From contig JBNJCV010000016.1 in NCBI GenBank assembly GCA_051744245.1, positions 1 through 29,146 on the forward strand: a stretch of DNA of 29,146 bases, written 5' to 3'. Under the pieces are notes generated by a model. It did no database searches. It worked only from the letters and a program-made list of their open reading frames with translations, and was not told where the DNA came from. Position numbers and translations under genes: made by a program. Positions 1-7,091 of the stretch are shown one piece after another (position 1 is the first letter of the stretch; each line of letters begins with the position of its first letter). This stretch comes from M55B165 sp051744245 (GTDB lineage Bacteria; Actinomycetota; Humimicrobiia; Humimicrobiales; Humimicrobiaceae).

Positions 1-1
1 T

Positions 2-1096
2 TCAATTATTTTCATGGATGAAATTGATGCAGTTGGAAGGCATAGAGGCGCAGGCCTGGGAGGAGGCCATGATGAAAGGGAACAAACCCTTAACCAGTTA
101 CTAGTTGAAATGGATGGTTTTGACATTGATAGCACAGTTATATTGATTGCTGCTACCAATAGACCCGATATATTAGATCCCGCTTTGCTCAGGCCAGGCA
201 GGTTTGACCGGCAGATAGTAGTTGACAGGCCAGACCTAAAAGGCAGGGAGGGAATACTTAAAATACATTCTAGGGGCAAACCTTTGGATAAGGATATAAA
301 CCTCAAGACTATAGCGAAACAGACTCCCGGGTTTACCGGTGCTGACCTTGCCAACTTATTTAATGAAGCTTCTTTGCTTGCAGCAAGAAGAGACAAGAAA
401 AAAATAACTATGCTGGAAATAGAGGAAGCAGTAGAAAGGGTTATTGCCGGTCCTGAAAAGAAGAATAGGGTAATTTCGGAAAAAGAAAAAAGGATTATAG
501 CTTTCCACGAATCTGGGCATGCTATGCTTTCTTATGTCCTGCCTAATACTGATCCTATCCATAAAATATCGATAATTTCCAGAGGCAAGGCTCTAGGCTA
601 TGTTATGGCCCTTCCTGAAGAAGACCGCTTCCTAAAATCTAAGCGGGAACTGATTGACAATGTAACACAGTTGCTTGGAGGCAGGGTAAGTGAGGAATTA
701 AATTTTGACGATATTACTTCTGGGGCCCAAAATGATCTGGATAGGGCTACTAAATTAGCAAGGAAAATGGTAACTGAATTTGGAATGAGTGAAAAGTTAG
801 GGCCCTTAACCTTTAAGGGGGAAAATGAGGATGAAGTATTCTTGGGCAGGGATATAACTTCCAAACCTCATTATAGTGACCGGGTGGCTTCCCTTATTGA
901 TGAGGAAGTACATAATATAATACATAATAGCTATAACCAGGCTAAAAAGATACTTCTTGAAAACAAGGAAGCTTTACACAAGCTTGCTAGTGAATTAATT
1001 GAAAAAGAAACTTTACATAGGGAAGAAGTTTTAAATATTTTATCTGATGTAAAGTGCCACAAGGAAAAAAATAAAGAAGAAAGCAAACAAAAATAA
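2..1096 (+). CDS. ftsH: ATP-dependent zinc metalloprotease FtsH (3' part)
   Basis: FtsH is a membrane-anchored AAA+ protease that unfolds and degrades damaged membrane proteins and short-lived regulators. Only the C-terminal part is here; the frame is open from base 2, so the transmembrane region and Walker A lie upstream of the window. The visible order is Walker B (IIFMDEID at the left edge), the second region of homology (NRPDILDPALLRPGRFDRQ), the AAA lid, then the M41 peptidase domain with the zinc motif HESGH (about 165-169 counted from the ATG at 14). The third-ligand region (NDLDRATKLARKMV) is also present. The end is a short Lys/Glu-rich tail, usual for the family. The stop at 1094-1096 overlaps by one base the start of a decayed aldo/keto reductase. 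Identification is secure. Confidence 0.97.
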   Translation, partial: SIIFMDEIDAVGRHRGAGLGGGHDEREQTLNQLLVEMDGFDIDSTVILIAATNRPDILDPALLRPGRFDRQIVVDRPDLKGREGILKIHSRGKPLDKDINLKTIAKQTPGFTGADLANLFNEASLLAARRDKKKITMLEIEEAVERVIAGPEKKNRVISEKEKRIIAFHESGHAMLSYVLPNTDPIHKISIISRGKALGYVMALPEEDRFLKSKRELIDNVTQLLGGRVSEELNFDDITSGAQNDLDRATKLARKMVTEFGMSEKLGPLTFKGENEDEVFLGRDITSKPHYSDRVASLIDEEVHNIIHNSYNQAKKILLENKEALHKLASELIEKETLHREEVLNILSDVKCHKEKNKEESKQK

Positions 1097-1912
1097 TGGA
1101 ATACAAGTCTTTGGGGGGAACCGGAATCAGGGTTTCCAGCCTTGGCTTTGGCGCATTACAATTTTCAAGGCTTCCGCATGTGGAAGCCATTAATTTAGTT
1201 AGGACTGATTATGGTGCTGGGGTTAACTTCTTTGATACTGCCCATTTATACCCACATAGCGAAGATATATTAGGTAAAGCCATCAAAAGGTATCAAGGGA
1301 AAATTAATTATTTCTTTAAGGCCAACAGCTTCAGATAAAAAATATTTTTGAAGGAAATTGATCATTATGATTCCCATGAATTTTGTGTCCACTGAATTTA
1401 CTTCAGATGAAATATACCGAAATTTGGTGGATAATAATATTAGAATTTCCGGAATGAGCCTCTGGGCGGAGGCAGAATAGATGCTGTAGGATTAAGCTTG
1501 AAATATATTAAGCGATACAAGCAGGTAATACCAGTAATAGGTTATGGAGAAATTGGAAGAATTAGAACAAAATATCTCTTATATGGAAAGTGTCCAATTC
1601 TTGACCCAAAAAGACTGGGAAAATATAAAGGAAATTAAGAGCAAGCTTGGGGACAGGTTCTGCAGGGATTGTGGATACTGCCTCCCTTGCTCCCAGGGCA
1701 TAGACATACCTAAGATCAATTTTATTAAGGTATATTATGACCAGTTTCCTTTTAGTAAGTTCAAGGACGCCGGAAGGTCTGAAGCGGTCAAAAAGGTTGA
1801 TGATTGCATAGGATATGGTGAATGTGAAGAAAAATCCCCTTATAGTCTGAACATTATAGAAATGACTCGGGAAAACAGGGATTTTTACTTGGATAAAACC
1901 CGTGCGAGATAA
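1096..1912 (+). pseudogene. Decayed aldo/keto reductase with C-terminal 4Fe-4S domain
   Basis: Three stretches of one protein lie in order but in shifting frames. Segment 1 (1096-1338) is the N-terminus of an aldo/keto reductase: LGGTGIRVSSLGFGALQF followed by FFDTAHLYPHSEDILGKAI, the start of the TIM barrel. Segment 2 (about 1367-1478, another frame) reads IPMNFVSTEF...ISGMSLWAE, matching a later barrel strand. About 1465-1550, one frame over, reads LKYIKRYKQVIPVIGYGE. Segment 3 (1544-1912) carries a helical C-terminus with CRDCGYCLPC. The second cluster is CIGYGECEEKSP where CxxCGxCxxxCP is expected, so two cysteines are lost. Roughly 85-90 residues between segments 1 and 2 are missing compared with a family length of about 320-370. 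At least three frame changes plus lost ligands make a working enzyme very unlikely. It sits between ftsH and the folate operon. Confidence 0.88.
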
Positions 1913-1918
1913 TATATT

Positions 1919-1948
1919 TTTACCATTTAATCCATAATCTTTTATAAT
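1919..1948 (+). promoter_or_regulatory. Possible sigma-A type promoter for the folate operon
   Basis: TTTACC (1919-1924) and TATAAT (1943-1948) are separated by 18 nt and lie about 38 nt before the folE start. The -10 box is perfect and the -35 is weak. A start of transcription near 1955 would leave a leader of about 30 nt. AT-rich sequence makes chance matches likely. Confidence 0.4.
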
Positions 1949-1986
1949 ATTTTATAAACTTCTTAAAATAAAATAGGGGAGAAAAG

Positions 1987-2553
1987 GTGGATAAAAAGGT
2001 TATTGAAGAAGGTGTAAGATTAATATTAAAGGGAATTGGGGAAGATCTCAATAGAGAGGGGCTCATAGGTACCCCTAAAAGGGTTGCAGATATGTATGAA
2101 GAAATATTCAGCGGAATCGGAAAGGATCCATCAGAAGTTTTGGGCCCCATGTTTGATGAGGGCCATGATGAAATTATAATGGTAAAGAATATTTCATTTT
2201 ATTCGGTATGCGAGCATCACCTGGTTCCTTTTGTGGGCAAAGCCCATATTGCTTATGTGCCAAATGAGAATGGAAAAATTGTTGGTTTGAGCAAACTAAC
2301 CAGGGCTTTTGATATAGCAGCCAAAAGACCCCAGGTACAGGAAAGGCTTACCAGCATAGTGGCAGATACAATTATGAAGACAATTGATCCCAAAGGTGTA
2401 ATGGTTATAGTGGAGGCAGAGCATTTATGCATGAGCATGAGAGGGGTTAAAAAACCCAATACCATAACTGTTACCTCTGCAGTAAGAGGCTTATTCAAGA
2501 GAAATCAGGCATCCAGGGCAGAGGCAATGTCCCTCATAGAAAACAGCAAGTGA
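1987..2553 (+). CDS. folE: GTP cyclohydrolase I
   Basis: FolE converts GTP to 7,8-dihydroneopterin triphosphate and formate, the first step of folate synthesis, and acts as a cytosolic decamer. The 188-residue length is normal for the short bacterial type IA enzyme. Zinc ligands are visible: Cys75 and His78 in VCEHHLVPF, and Cys148 in AEHLCMSMRG. Also present are GTPKRVADMYEEIFSG, which is the N-terminal helix signature, and the GLSKLTRAFDIAAKRPQVQERLT stretch (broken in structure, conserved in the family). The start is GTG at 1987, chosen because AGGGGAG (1975-1981) lies 5 nt upstream. It begins an operon with folP, folBK and further genes; folP starts 7 nt after the stop. No tetrahydrofolate riboswitch was recognised upstream. 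Confidence 0.97.
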   Translation: MDKKVIEEGVRLILKGIGEDLNREGLIGTPKRVADMYEEIFSGIGKDPSEVLGPMFDEGHDEIIMVKNISFYSVCEHHLVPFVGKAHIAYVPNENGKIVGLSKLTRAFDIAAKRPQVQERLTSIVADTIMKTIDPKGVMVIVEAEHLCMSMRGVKKPNTITVTSAVRGLFKRNQASRAEAMSLIENSK

Positions 2554-2560
2554 GGTATTA

Positions 2561-3763
2561 ATGGGTTATAAAATAAGAAAGGTTAATATTGGCAGCAGAG
2601 AGTCCGCTATTGAAGAATTTAAAAAAATAGGTGCGGCACTTCCTGGTATAAAGATCATGTCTAATAAGCTATTTATGCTATGCATTAAGATAAAGGGAAT
2701 TGACAGCAAGGCTGCAAATATACTAAAACAGGAGATGTTATCCAGGGGTGGGGATGTAGTAACTTCAAGGGAAGCACTTGTAAATACGGGTGAAAAAACT
2801 GATGTCATAATAATGGGGAACCGCAAGTCAATAAATACCCTAGTAGGAAAAATAAAGATGCAGCCTTTTGGCTTAAAAGAACTGTCTGGGATAATAAGTG
2901 GATATCTTAAAAAATTAGATAATAGGGATAAATTAATTATAGCAGACAAAGAGTATGAGCTGGCTGGCAGTTGTCTGGTTATGGGAATATTAAATGTTAC
3001 TCCTGACTCTTTTTATGATGGGGGACGGTATTTCAAAAAAGGGGATGCTTTCAAAAAGGCAGATAAACTCATAGCAGATGGTGCTGATATTATTGATATT
3101 GGCGGAATGTCTACTAGGCCGGGTTCTAGGCCGGTTAGCGTGGAAGAAGAAATAACCAGGACTGTACCTGCTGTTAGGCATGTTTGTACGGAATACCCTG
3201 GCATTCCTGTATCTATTGATACTTACCGCTCAGAAGTTGCCCGGAGGGCACTAGGTGCTGGTGCCAGTATAATAAATGATATTAGCGCTTTTAGCTTTGA
3301 CCGGCAAATGATGAAGGTTGCAAAAGAATATCAGGCTTCTGTTGTGCTGATGCATATAAAGGGTACGCCGGAAGACATGCAAAAAAACCCCTGTTATGAA
3401 GATGTTGTAGATGAAATTTATGATTTTTTGTACCAAAGGTCTGAGATTGCTAAACGTGGGGGCATCAATCCAGAAAAAATAATTATAGATCCTGGCATTG
3501 GTTTTGGAAAATCTTTAAAACATAATCTTATAATTCTTAAGAAGCTTTCAGATTTTAAATCCATGGGCTATCCTCTTCTAGCCGGGGCATCAAGGAAGTC
3601 ATTTATCGGGATGATATCAGATTTAGAGGCAGATGATAGGCTGGAGGGCAGCATGGCAGCAGCTGTTTATTCTTACTTAAATGGTGCCAATATTTTGCGG
3701 GTACATGATGTTTTGGAAACAAAAAGGGCTATAGAAATAGCGGGGGAAATAAGAAATGTATAG
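2561..3763 (+). CDS. folP: Dihydropteroate synthase with N-terminal extension
   Basis: FolP condenses dihydropterin pyrophosphate with p-aminobenzoate to make dihydropteroate. The TIM-barrel core begins near residue 135: GILNVTPDSFYDGG (142-155), DIGGMSTRPGSRPVS, SIDTYRSEVA, NDISAF, LMHIKGTPEDMQ, DPGIGFGKS and AGASRKSFIG are all family motifs. The loop-2 motif usually reads GGESTRPG; here Met replaces Glu. The protein is 400 residues instead of about 270-280. The extra N-terminal part (about 1-130, with KAANILKQEMLSRGGD) is, as I recall, found in dihydropteroate synthases of several anaerobic bacteria; its role is not known to me. It lies 7 nt after folE and overlaps folB-folK by 8 nt, so translation is probably coupled. 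Confidence 0.96.
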   Translation: MGYKIRKVNIGSRESAIEEFKKIGAALPGIKIMSNKLFMLCIKIKGIDSKAANILKQEMLSRGGDVVTSREALVNTGEKTDVIIMGNRKSINTLVGKIKMQPFGLKELSGIISGYLKKLDNRDKLIIADKEYELAGSCLVMGILNVTPDSFYDGGRYFKKGDAFKKADKLIADGADIIDIGGMSTRPGSRPVSVEEEITRTVPAVRHVCTEYPGIPVSIDTYRSEVARRALGAGASIINDISAFSFDRQMMKVAKEYQASVVLMHIKGTPEDMQKNPCYEDVVDEIYDFLYQRSEIAKRGGINPEKIIIDPGIGFGKSLKHNLIILKKLSDFKSMGYPLLAGASRKSFIGMISDLEADDRLEGSMAAAVYSYLNGANILRVHDVLETKRAIEIAGEIRNV

Positions 3764-4625
3764 GATATTCGTAAAAGACCTAGAAGTGTTTGCCTATCAC
3801 GGTGTTCATAAGTTTGAAAAAGAAAAAGGTCAGCCCTTTTTATTTAACATCTCTGTTTGGTTAAAAAATACAAATTTAGATGATGACATTAATAAAACAA
3901 TAAGTTATTCAGATATCATAAGAGTGGTTAAGGAAATCAACCAACAGAATGAATTTGATTTAATAGAAACTGCGGGAAAAGTTATCTCAGAGGAAATAAT
4001 AAAGCTGTCAAGCTTTGTTTATAAAGTAAAAGTAAATATCCAGAAGCCAAATGCACCCATAAAGGCTAAATTTAGGTCTGTAGGCATAGAGGTAGTAGAT
4101 AAAAACCATATAGATAAGAAAAGGTGTTACCTGAGTCTGGGCTCTAATATTGGGGACAGGGAAAGTAATATTGAAAAAGCTATTGCTAAAATTTCCAGAC
4201 ATAAATTTGTTAGCATAGAAAAACTTTCTTCTATATACCGGACTGAACCCATGTATGAAAAAGAACAGGAATATTTTTTCAATATTATAGCCTTGATAAA
4301 TATTGGCAGCACTGATCCTTTTGAGTTTTTAGGCTTTTTAAAAAGAATTGAATATGACCAGGGGAGGAGCAAAGGTAGAAGGTATGGGCCGAGGGTAATA
4401 GATATTGATATAATTTACTGGGAAGGCTTTTTAATAAATTCAGGCTTTCTGACCATACCCCATCCCAGATACAGGGAAAGGAACTTTGTTCTCCTACCCT
4501 TAAGTGAAGTAAATCCCGGTTTTATGATTGATGGGATGAAGATAGGGGAATATATAGATAAAAAAAGTTATAGGGAGGGTGTGAAATTAATTAAACCCAC
4601 GGGGTTCCCTATGGGAAATAATTGA
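3756..4625 (+). CDS. folK: Bifunctional dihydroneopterin aldolase / HPPK (FolB-FolK fusion)
   Basis: Two folate enzymes are fused in one chain of 289 residues. Residues 1-115 are FolB, which cleaves dihydroneopterin to 6-hydroxymethyl-dihydropterin: AYHGVHKFEKEKGQ, the conserved Glu71 in LIETAGK, and Lys97 in NIQKPNAPI. Residues 123-280 are FolK, which pyrophosphorylates that product: YLSLGSNIGDRESNI (125-139), RYGPRVIDIDIIYW with Mg-binding Asp216 and Asp218, and IPHPRYRERNFVLLPL. FolB-FolK fusions are known in other bacteria, so the arrangement is unusual but not new. The gene starts inside the 3' end of folP (8 nt overlap) and the next gene starts 3 nt after its stop, so it is firmly within the operon. 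Confidence 0.96.
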   Translation: MYRIFVKDLEVFAYHGVHKFEKEKGQPFLFNISVWLKNTNLDDDINKTISYSDIIRVVKEINQQNEFDLIETAGKVISEEIIKLSSFVYKVKVNIQKPNAPIKAKFRSVGIEVVDKNHIDKKRCYLSLGSNIGDRESNIEKAIAKISRHKFVSIEKLSSIYRTEPMYEKEQEYFFNIIALINIGSTDPFEFLGFLKRIEYDQGRSKGRRYGPRVIDIDIIYWEGFLINSGFLTIPHPRYRERNFVLLPLSEVNPGFMIDGMKIGEYIDKKSYREGVKLIKPTGFPMGNN

Positions 4626-4628
4626 CAG

Positions 4629-5819
4629 ATGCTATTTTCAACTGAAGCTCAACAAAAGATACTAAATTCGGTTAAAGAATTTAGGACAGGGAATTTAAAC
4701 ATTCTTGAAAGCCTGGGATTTGTTTTGGCACAAAACATAAAGGCAAGAAAAGATATTCCAACTTTTGATATTTCCCTTAAGAAAGGTTATGCAGTTAGAA
4801 CAATTGATATAAAAGGTGCAGATCCAAGTTATCCGGTAAAGCTTAGGATTATTAAGGGGATACCCCCGGAAGACCATACAGGCATTGCAATAGAGCCGGG
4901 CTTTTGCATCCCTATTTCAGCTTGTGACCAAATCCCTGGAAATTGTGATTGTGTGGTTACCCGCGACAATTCTGAGGTTGATAAGAATTATCTATTAGTC
5001 TACACGGAATGCCAAAAAGGAGAAAATATAAAGTTCCAGTCAGAAGATATTAACAGGAGTGATGTATTATTGAAAAAGGGGAAAGTAATTTTTCCTGAAG
5101 ACATTAGCATGTTAGCTTTTCTGGGCATGGAAAAGATTGAAGTTATTACATCTCCGTATGTTGGCATTATTTCTGCTGGAGGAAGGCCAAATGCTTATCT
5201 TAATTTTGGATGCACAAGAGATATCACCGGCTACCTATTATCAGCAAAATTAAAAGAATTAAAGGTGTTCCATAATAGATTTGGGATTGCCTCTGAGGCT
5301 GGGCAGGAGCTTGAGAAAAAAATAGCTGAGGCTTTAAAAGTATGCGGGGTCTTGCTGGTAACTGGGGGTTCGTTTTTAAATGATTTACTGCAATCAATGG
5401 GAGCTGGTTTAATTTTTAAAGATGTCTCCCAGAAGCCATATAGCAATTTTGCTTTCTTTAATTTTAAAGGGAATAAGGTATTTGTATTACCCCAGGAATT
5501 GGTTCCTGCCCTTATGTGTTTTGAAATATATATAAGGCCTTTTTTAAAAAAAATTATGGGGCATGAAAAAATATTTAGAAACCCAGTAAAAGCAAAAGCC
5601 TTAAACGCTATTAGCCATAAGAAAGGAGCAACTGAGTTCAGGTTAGCACTTCTGTTTAGGGAGGAAGGGAAACTATTCTTTGAAGCTATAGATGAAAAAT
5701 ACTACGGGAGGCTGACTTCTTTAATCAATGCTGATGGAATAGCAAGGTTTCCCGGCTCTATGGGAGATATTGAGAAAAATTCTGAGATTGACCTATTTCT
5801 ATTAAAAGAGCAGGGGTAA
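4629..5819 (+). CDS. MoeA-like protein with degenerate active site
   Basis: The 396-residue length and order of blocks match MoeA, the molybdopterin molybdenumtransferase: KARKDIPTFDISLKKGYAV (39-55), GENIKFQSEDINRSDVLLKKG (split here; 131-151), the MogA-like domain from about 176, and a C-terminal barrel. Many catalytic motifs are altered. The usual DNSAMDGYA is DISLKKGYA, the MTGAP stretch is ISACDQ, the STGDEL motif is SAGGRPN, the GGVSVGDYD motif is TGGSFLND, and the LPGNPVSAL loop is LPQELVPAL. The EDI glutamate is kept. The reading frame is intact, with no stops in nearly 1.2 kb, so it is probably expressed but unlikely to insert molybdenum by the normal mechanism. It follows folB-folK by 3 nt. 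No other molybdenum cofactor gene is in the window. Function is unknown; a structural or regulatory paralogue is an inference. Confidence 0.8.
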   Translation: MLFSTEAQQKILNSVKEFRTGNLNILESLGFVLAQNIKARKDIPTFDISLKKGYAVRTIDIKGADPSYPVKLRIIKGIPPEDHTGIAIEPGFCIPISACDQIPGNCDCVVTRDNSEVDKNYLLVYTECQKGENIKFQSEDINRSDVLLKKGKVIFPEDISMLAFLGMEKIEVITSPYVGIISAGGRPNAYLNFGCTRDITGYLLSAKLKELKVFHNRFGIASEAGQELEKKIAEALKVCGVLLVTGGSFLNDLLQSMGAGLIFKDVSQKPYSNFAFFNFKGNKVFVLPQELVPALMCFEIYIRPFLKKIMGHEKIFRNPVKAKALNAISHKKGATEFRLALLFREEGKLFFEAIDEKYYGRLTSLINADGIARFPGSMGDIEKNSEIDLFLLKEQG

Positions 5820-5837
5820 GTTTTTTAAGCTAAATTT

Positions 5838-6191
5838 ATGGAGTTTAATTTAAATATTTACTGTAGGGGATATAATTTTTACAGCCTTAGAATGGGAGTT
5901 CCAGTTTTAAATATTTTCTTTGGTTTCTTTACTTGGTGGTTTGCAGCAAGAAGGAATTTAATATTATTTTCCAGGGAAAAGAGAATATTAAAAAATACTT
6001 TCCTTTACCGGTTATATTCTAGTGGATTTGCAATGGTTTTAATGCTGTTTATTTGGGTGCCAAGCATTAAAATGCTTTTTGGTCCGGAGCAAAATTTAGC
6101 TAATTTCGGTATTCCAATGCTATTATATGAGCCAGTACCAAGTTTTATGGGATGCCCAGTTTTGATGGCAATGATATATCTATTTTTATAG
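5838..6191 (+). CDS. Hypothetical small membrane protein
   Basis: I do not recognise this 117-residue protein with certainty. It has three hydrophobic stretches: about 20-37 (GVPVLNIFFGFFTWWFAARR), about 63-82 (SGFAMVLMLFIWVPSIKML) and the extreme C-terminus (PVLMAMIYLFL). A basic loop (AARRN...SREKRILKN) lies between the first two. The chain ends inside the last hydrophobic stretch, so it could be a truncated remnant of a longer membrane protein. No convincing ribosome binding site precedes the ATG at 5838. It lies 18 nt after the MoeA-like gene on the same strand, with a weak hairpin at its stop codon. Confidence 0.45.
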   Translation: MEFNLNIYCRGYNFYSLRMGVPVLNIFFGFFTWWFAARRNLILFSREKRILKNTFLYRLYSSGFAMVLMLFIWVPSIKMLFGPEQNLANFGIPMLLYEPVPSFMGCPVLMAMIYLFL

Positions 6192-6216
6192 CTAGTTTGC
6201 CCGGTATCTAGCTTTT
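6190..6216 (+). terminator. Possible weak terminator after the folate gene block
   Basis: AGCTAG (6190-6195) can pair with CTAGCT (6208-6213), a 6-bp stem with a 12-nt loop, followed by TTTT and, after a break, another T run. Each arm is also self-palindromic and the stem is short, so termination may be partial or absent. Confidence 0.3.
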
Positions 6217-6262
6217 ATGTTACTTTTATGGTTTAGAGTTAATTTTAAAAAAGGAGAATTGA

Positions 6263-6304
6263 GTGTCAATTTTTTTTAATATAAATGGAGAACAAATGAA
6301 TTAA
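6263..6304 (+). CDS. Possible 13-codon leader peptide before coaX
   Basis: A GTG-started reading frame encodes MSIFFNINGEQMN. It has a strong ribosome binding site (AAAAAAGGAG, about 6247-6256) 6-7 nt upstream. Its stop codon TAA (6302-6304) is embedded in TTAAGGAG, which is the ribosome binding site of coaX. That arrangement suits translational coupling, in which ribosomes ending on the short frame reload on coaX. It could equally be the stub of a lost gene. It is too short to judge by composition. Confidence 0.3.
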   Translation: MSIFFNINGEQMN

Positions 6305-6314
6305 GGAGAAATTT

Positions 6315-7091
6315 ATGTTACTAGCAGTAGATATTGGGAATACCCAAACTGTAATTGGTTTATTTAAAGGAAGCAGGCTCTATTCTTCCTGGCGCATGGT
6401 TACACCCAAATATGAAACCTCGGATGAAATAGCGGCATCTATATTTAATTTTATGAAAAATTGCGGTTATAGGCCTTCAGAAGTTAAGAAGGTGGCTGTT
6501 TCCTGCGTGGTGCCTAGGATTCTAGAGGAAATACAGGCAATGAGTAAACGTTATTTTAAACGTAGGCCATTCATAGTGGATAGCAATATGAAAATAGGGA
6601 TGGATGTAAGATATGATTATCCTAATGAAATAGGTGCTGATAGGATTGCAAATTCAGTAGCGGCAAAAGAAATTTATGGTTGCCCTGCTATTGTAGTAGA
6701 TTTTGGGACAGCTACCACATTTGATATTGTTTCTTCTGATGGTAACTATATTGGTGGAGTGATAGCACCAGGAATTGAAATTTCATCCGAAGCCCTATTC
6801 AGTTATGCTGCAAAGCTTTCTAAAGTGGACCTTAATTGGACTAAGAATATAATAGGGAAAAATACCTATGATGGAATACGCAGCGGTATAATGTATGGTT
6901 TTTTAGGTCAGGTTGATTTTTTAATTGAAAAGATTATAGAAGAAGAAAAAGATAGCAATAGCTTTAACCCTAAAATAATTGCCACGGGGGGCTTATCTTA
7001 TTTAATGAAAGAAAAGAGTAAATGGATACAGGTAGATGATCCAGATCTTACTTTAAAGGGGCTGCAGATTTTATATAAGAAAAATAACTAG
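6315..7091 (+). CDS. coaX: Type III pantothenate kinase
   Basis: CoaX phosphorylates pantothenate with ATP, the first step of coenzyme A synthesis, and is not feedback-inhibited by CoA in this type. The 258-residue length is typical. The ASKHA-fold motifs are clear: phosphate-1 DIGNTQTVIGLF (6-17), the pantothenate-binding region with NEIGADRIANSVAA, phosphate-2 DFGTATTFD (about 129-137), GGVIAPGIEIS, and the adenosine motif ATGGLS near the end. The start ATG at 6315 has TAAGGAG upstream. The stop overlaps the GTG start of the dihydrouridine synthase by one base. A coaX-dus pair is also familiar from Firmicutes. Confidence 0.96.
   Translation: MLLAVDIGNTQTVIGLFKGSRLYSSWRMVTPKYETSDEIAASIFNFMKNCGYRPSEVKKVAVSCVVPRILEEIQAMSKRYFKRRPFIVDSNMKIGMDVRYDYPNEIGADRIANSVAAKEIYGCPAIVVDFGTATTFDIVSSDGNYIGGVIAPGIEISSEALFSYAAKLSKVDLNWTKNIIGKNTYDGIRSGIMYGFLGQVDFLIEKIIEEEKDSNSFNPKIIATGGLSYLMKEKSKWIQVDDPDLTLKGLQILYKKNN

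Noticed and set aside
1913..1986. Tetrahydrofolate riboswitch before folE
   Set aside because: The 74-nt interval is AT-rich with no recognisable conserved core and is too short after the likely promoter.
2566..2949. 127-codon minus-strand frame over the folP N-terminal extension
   Set aside because: Antisense shadow of folP; no start signals and low-complexity hydrophobic composition.
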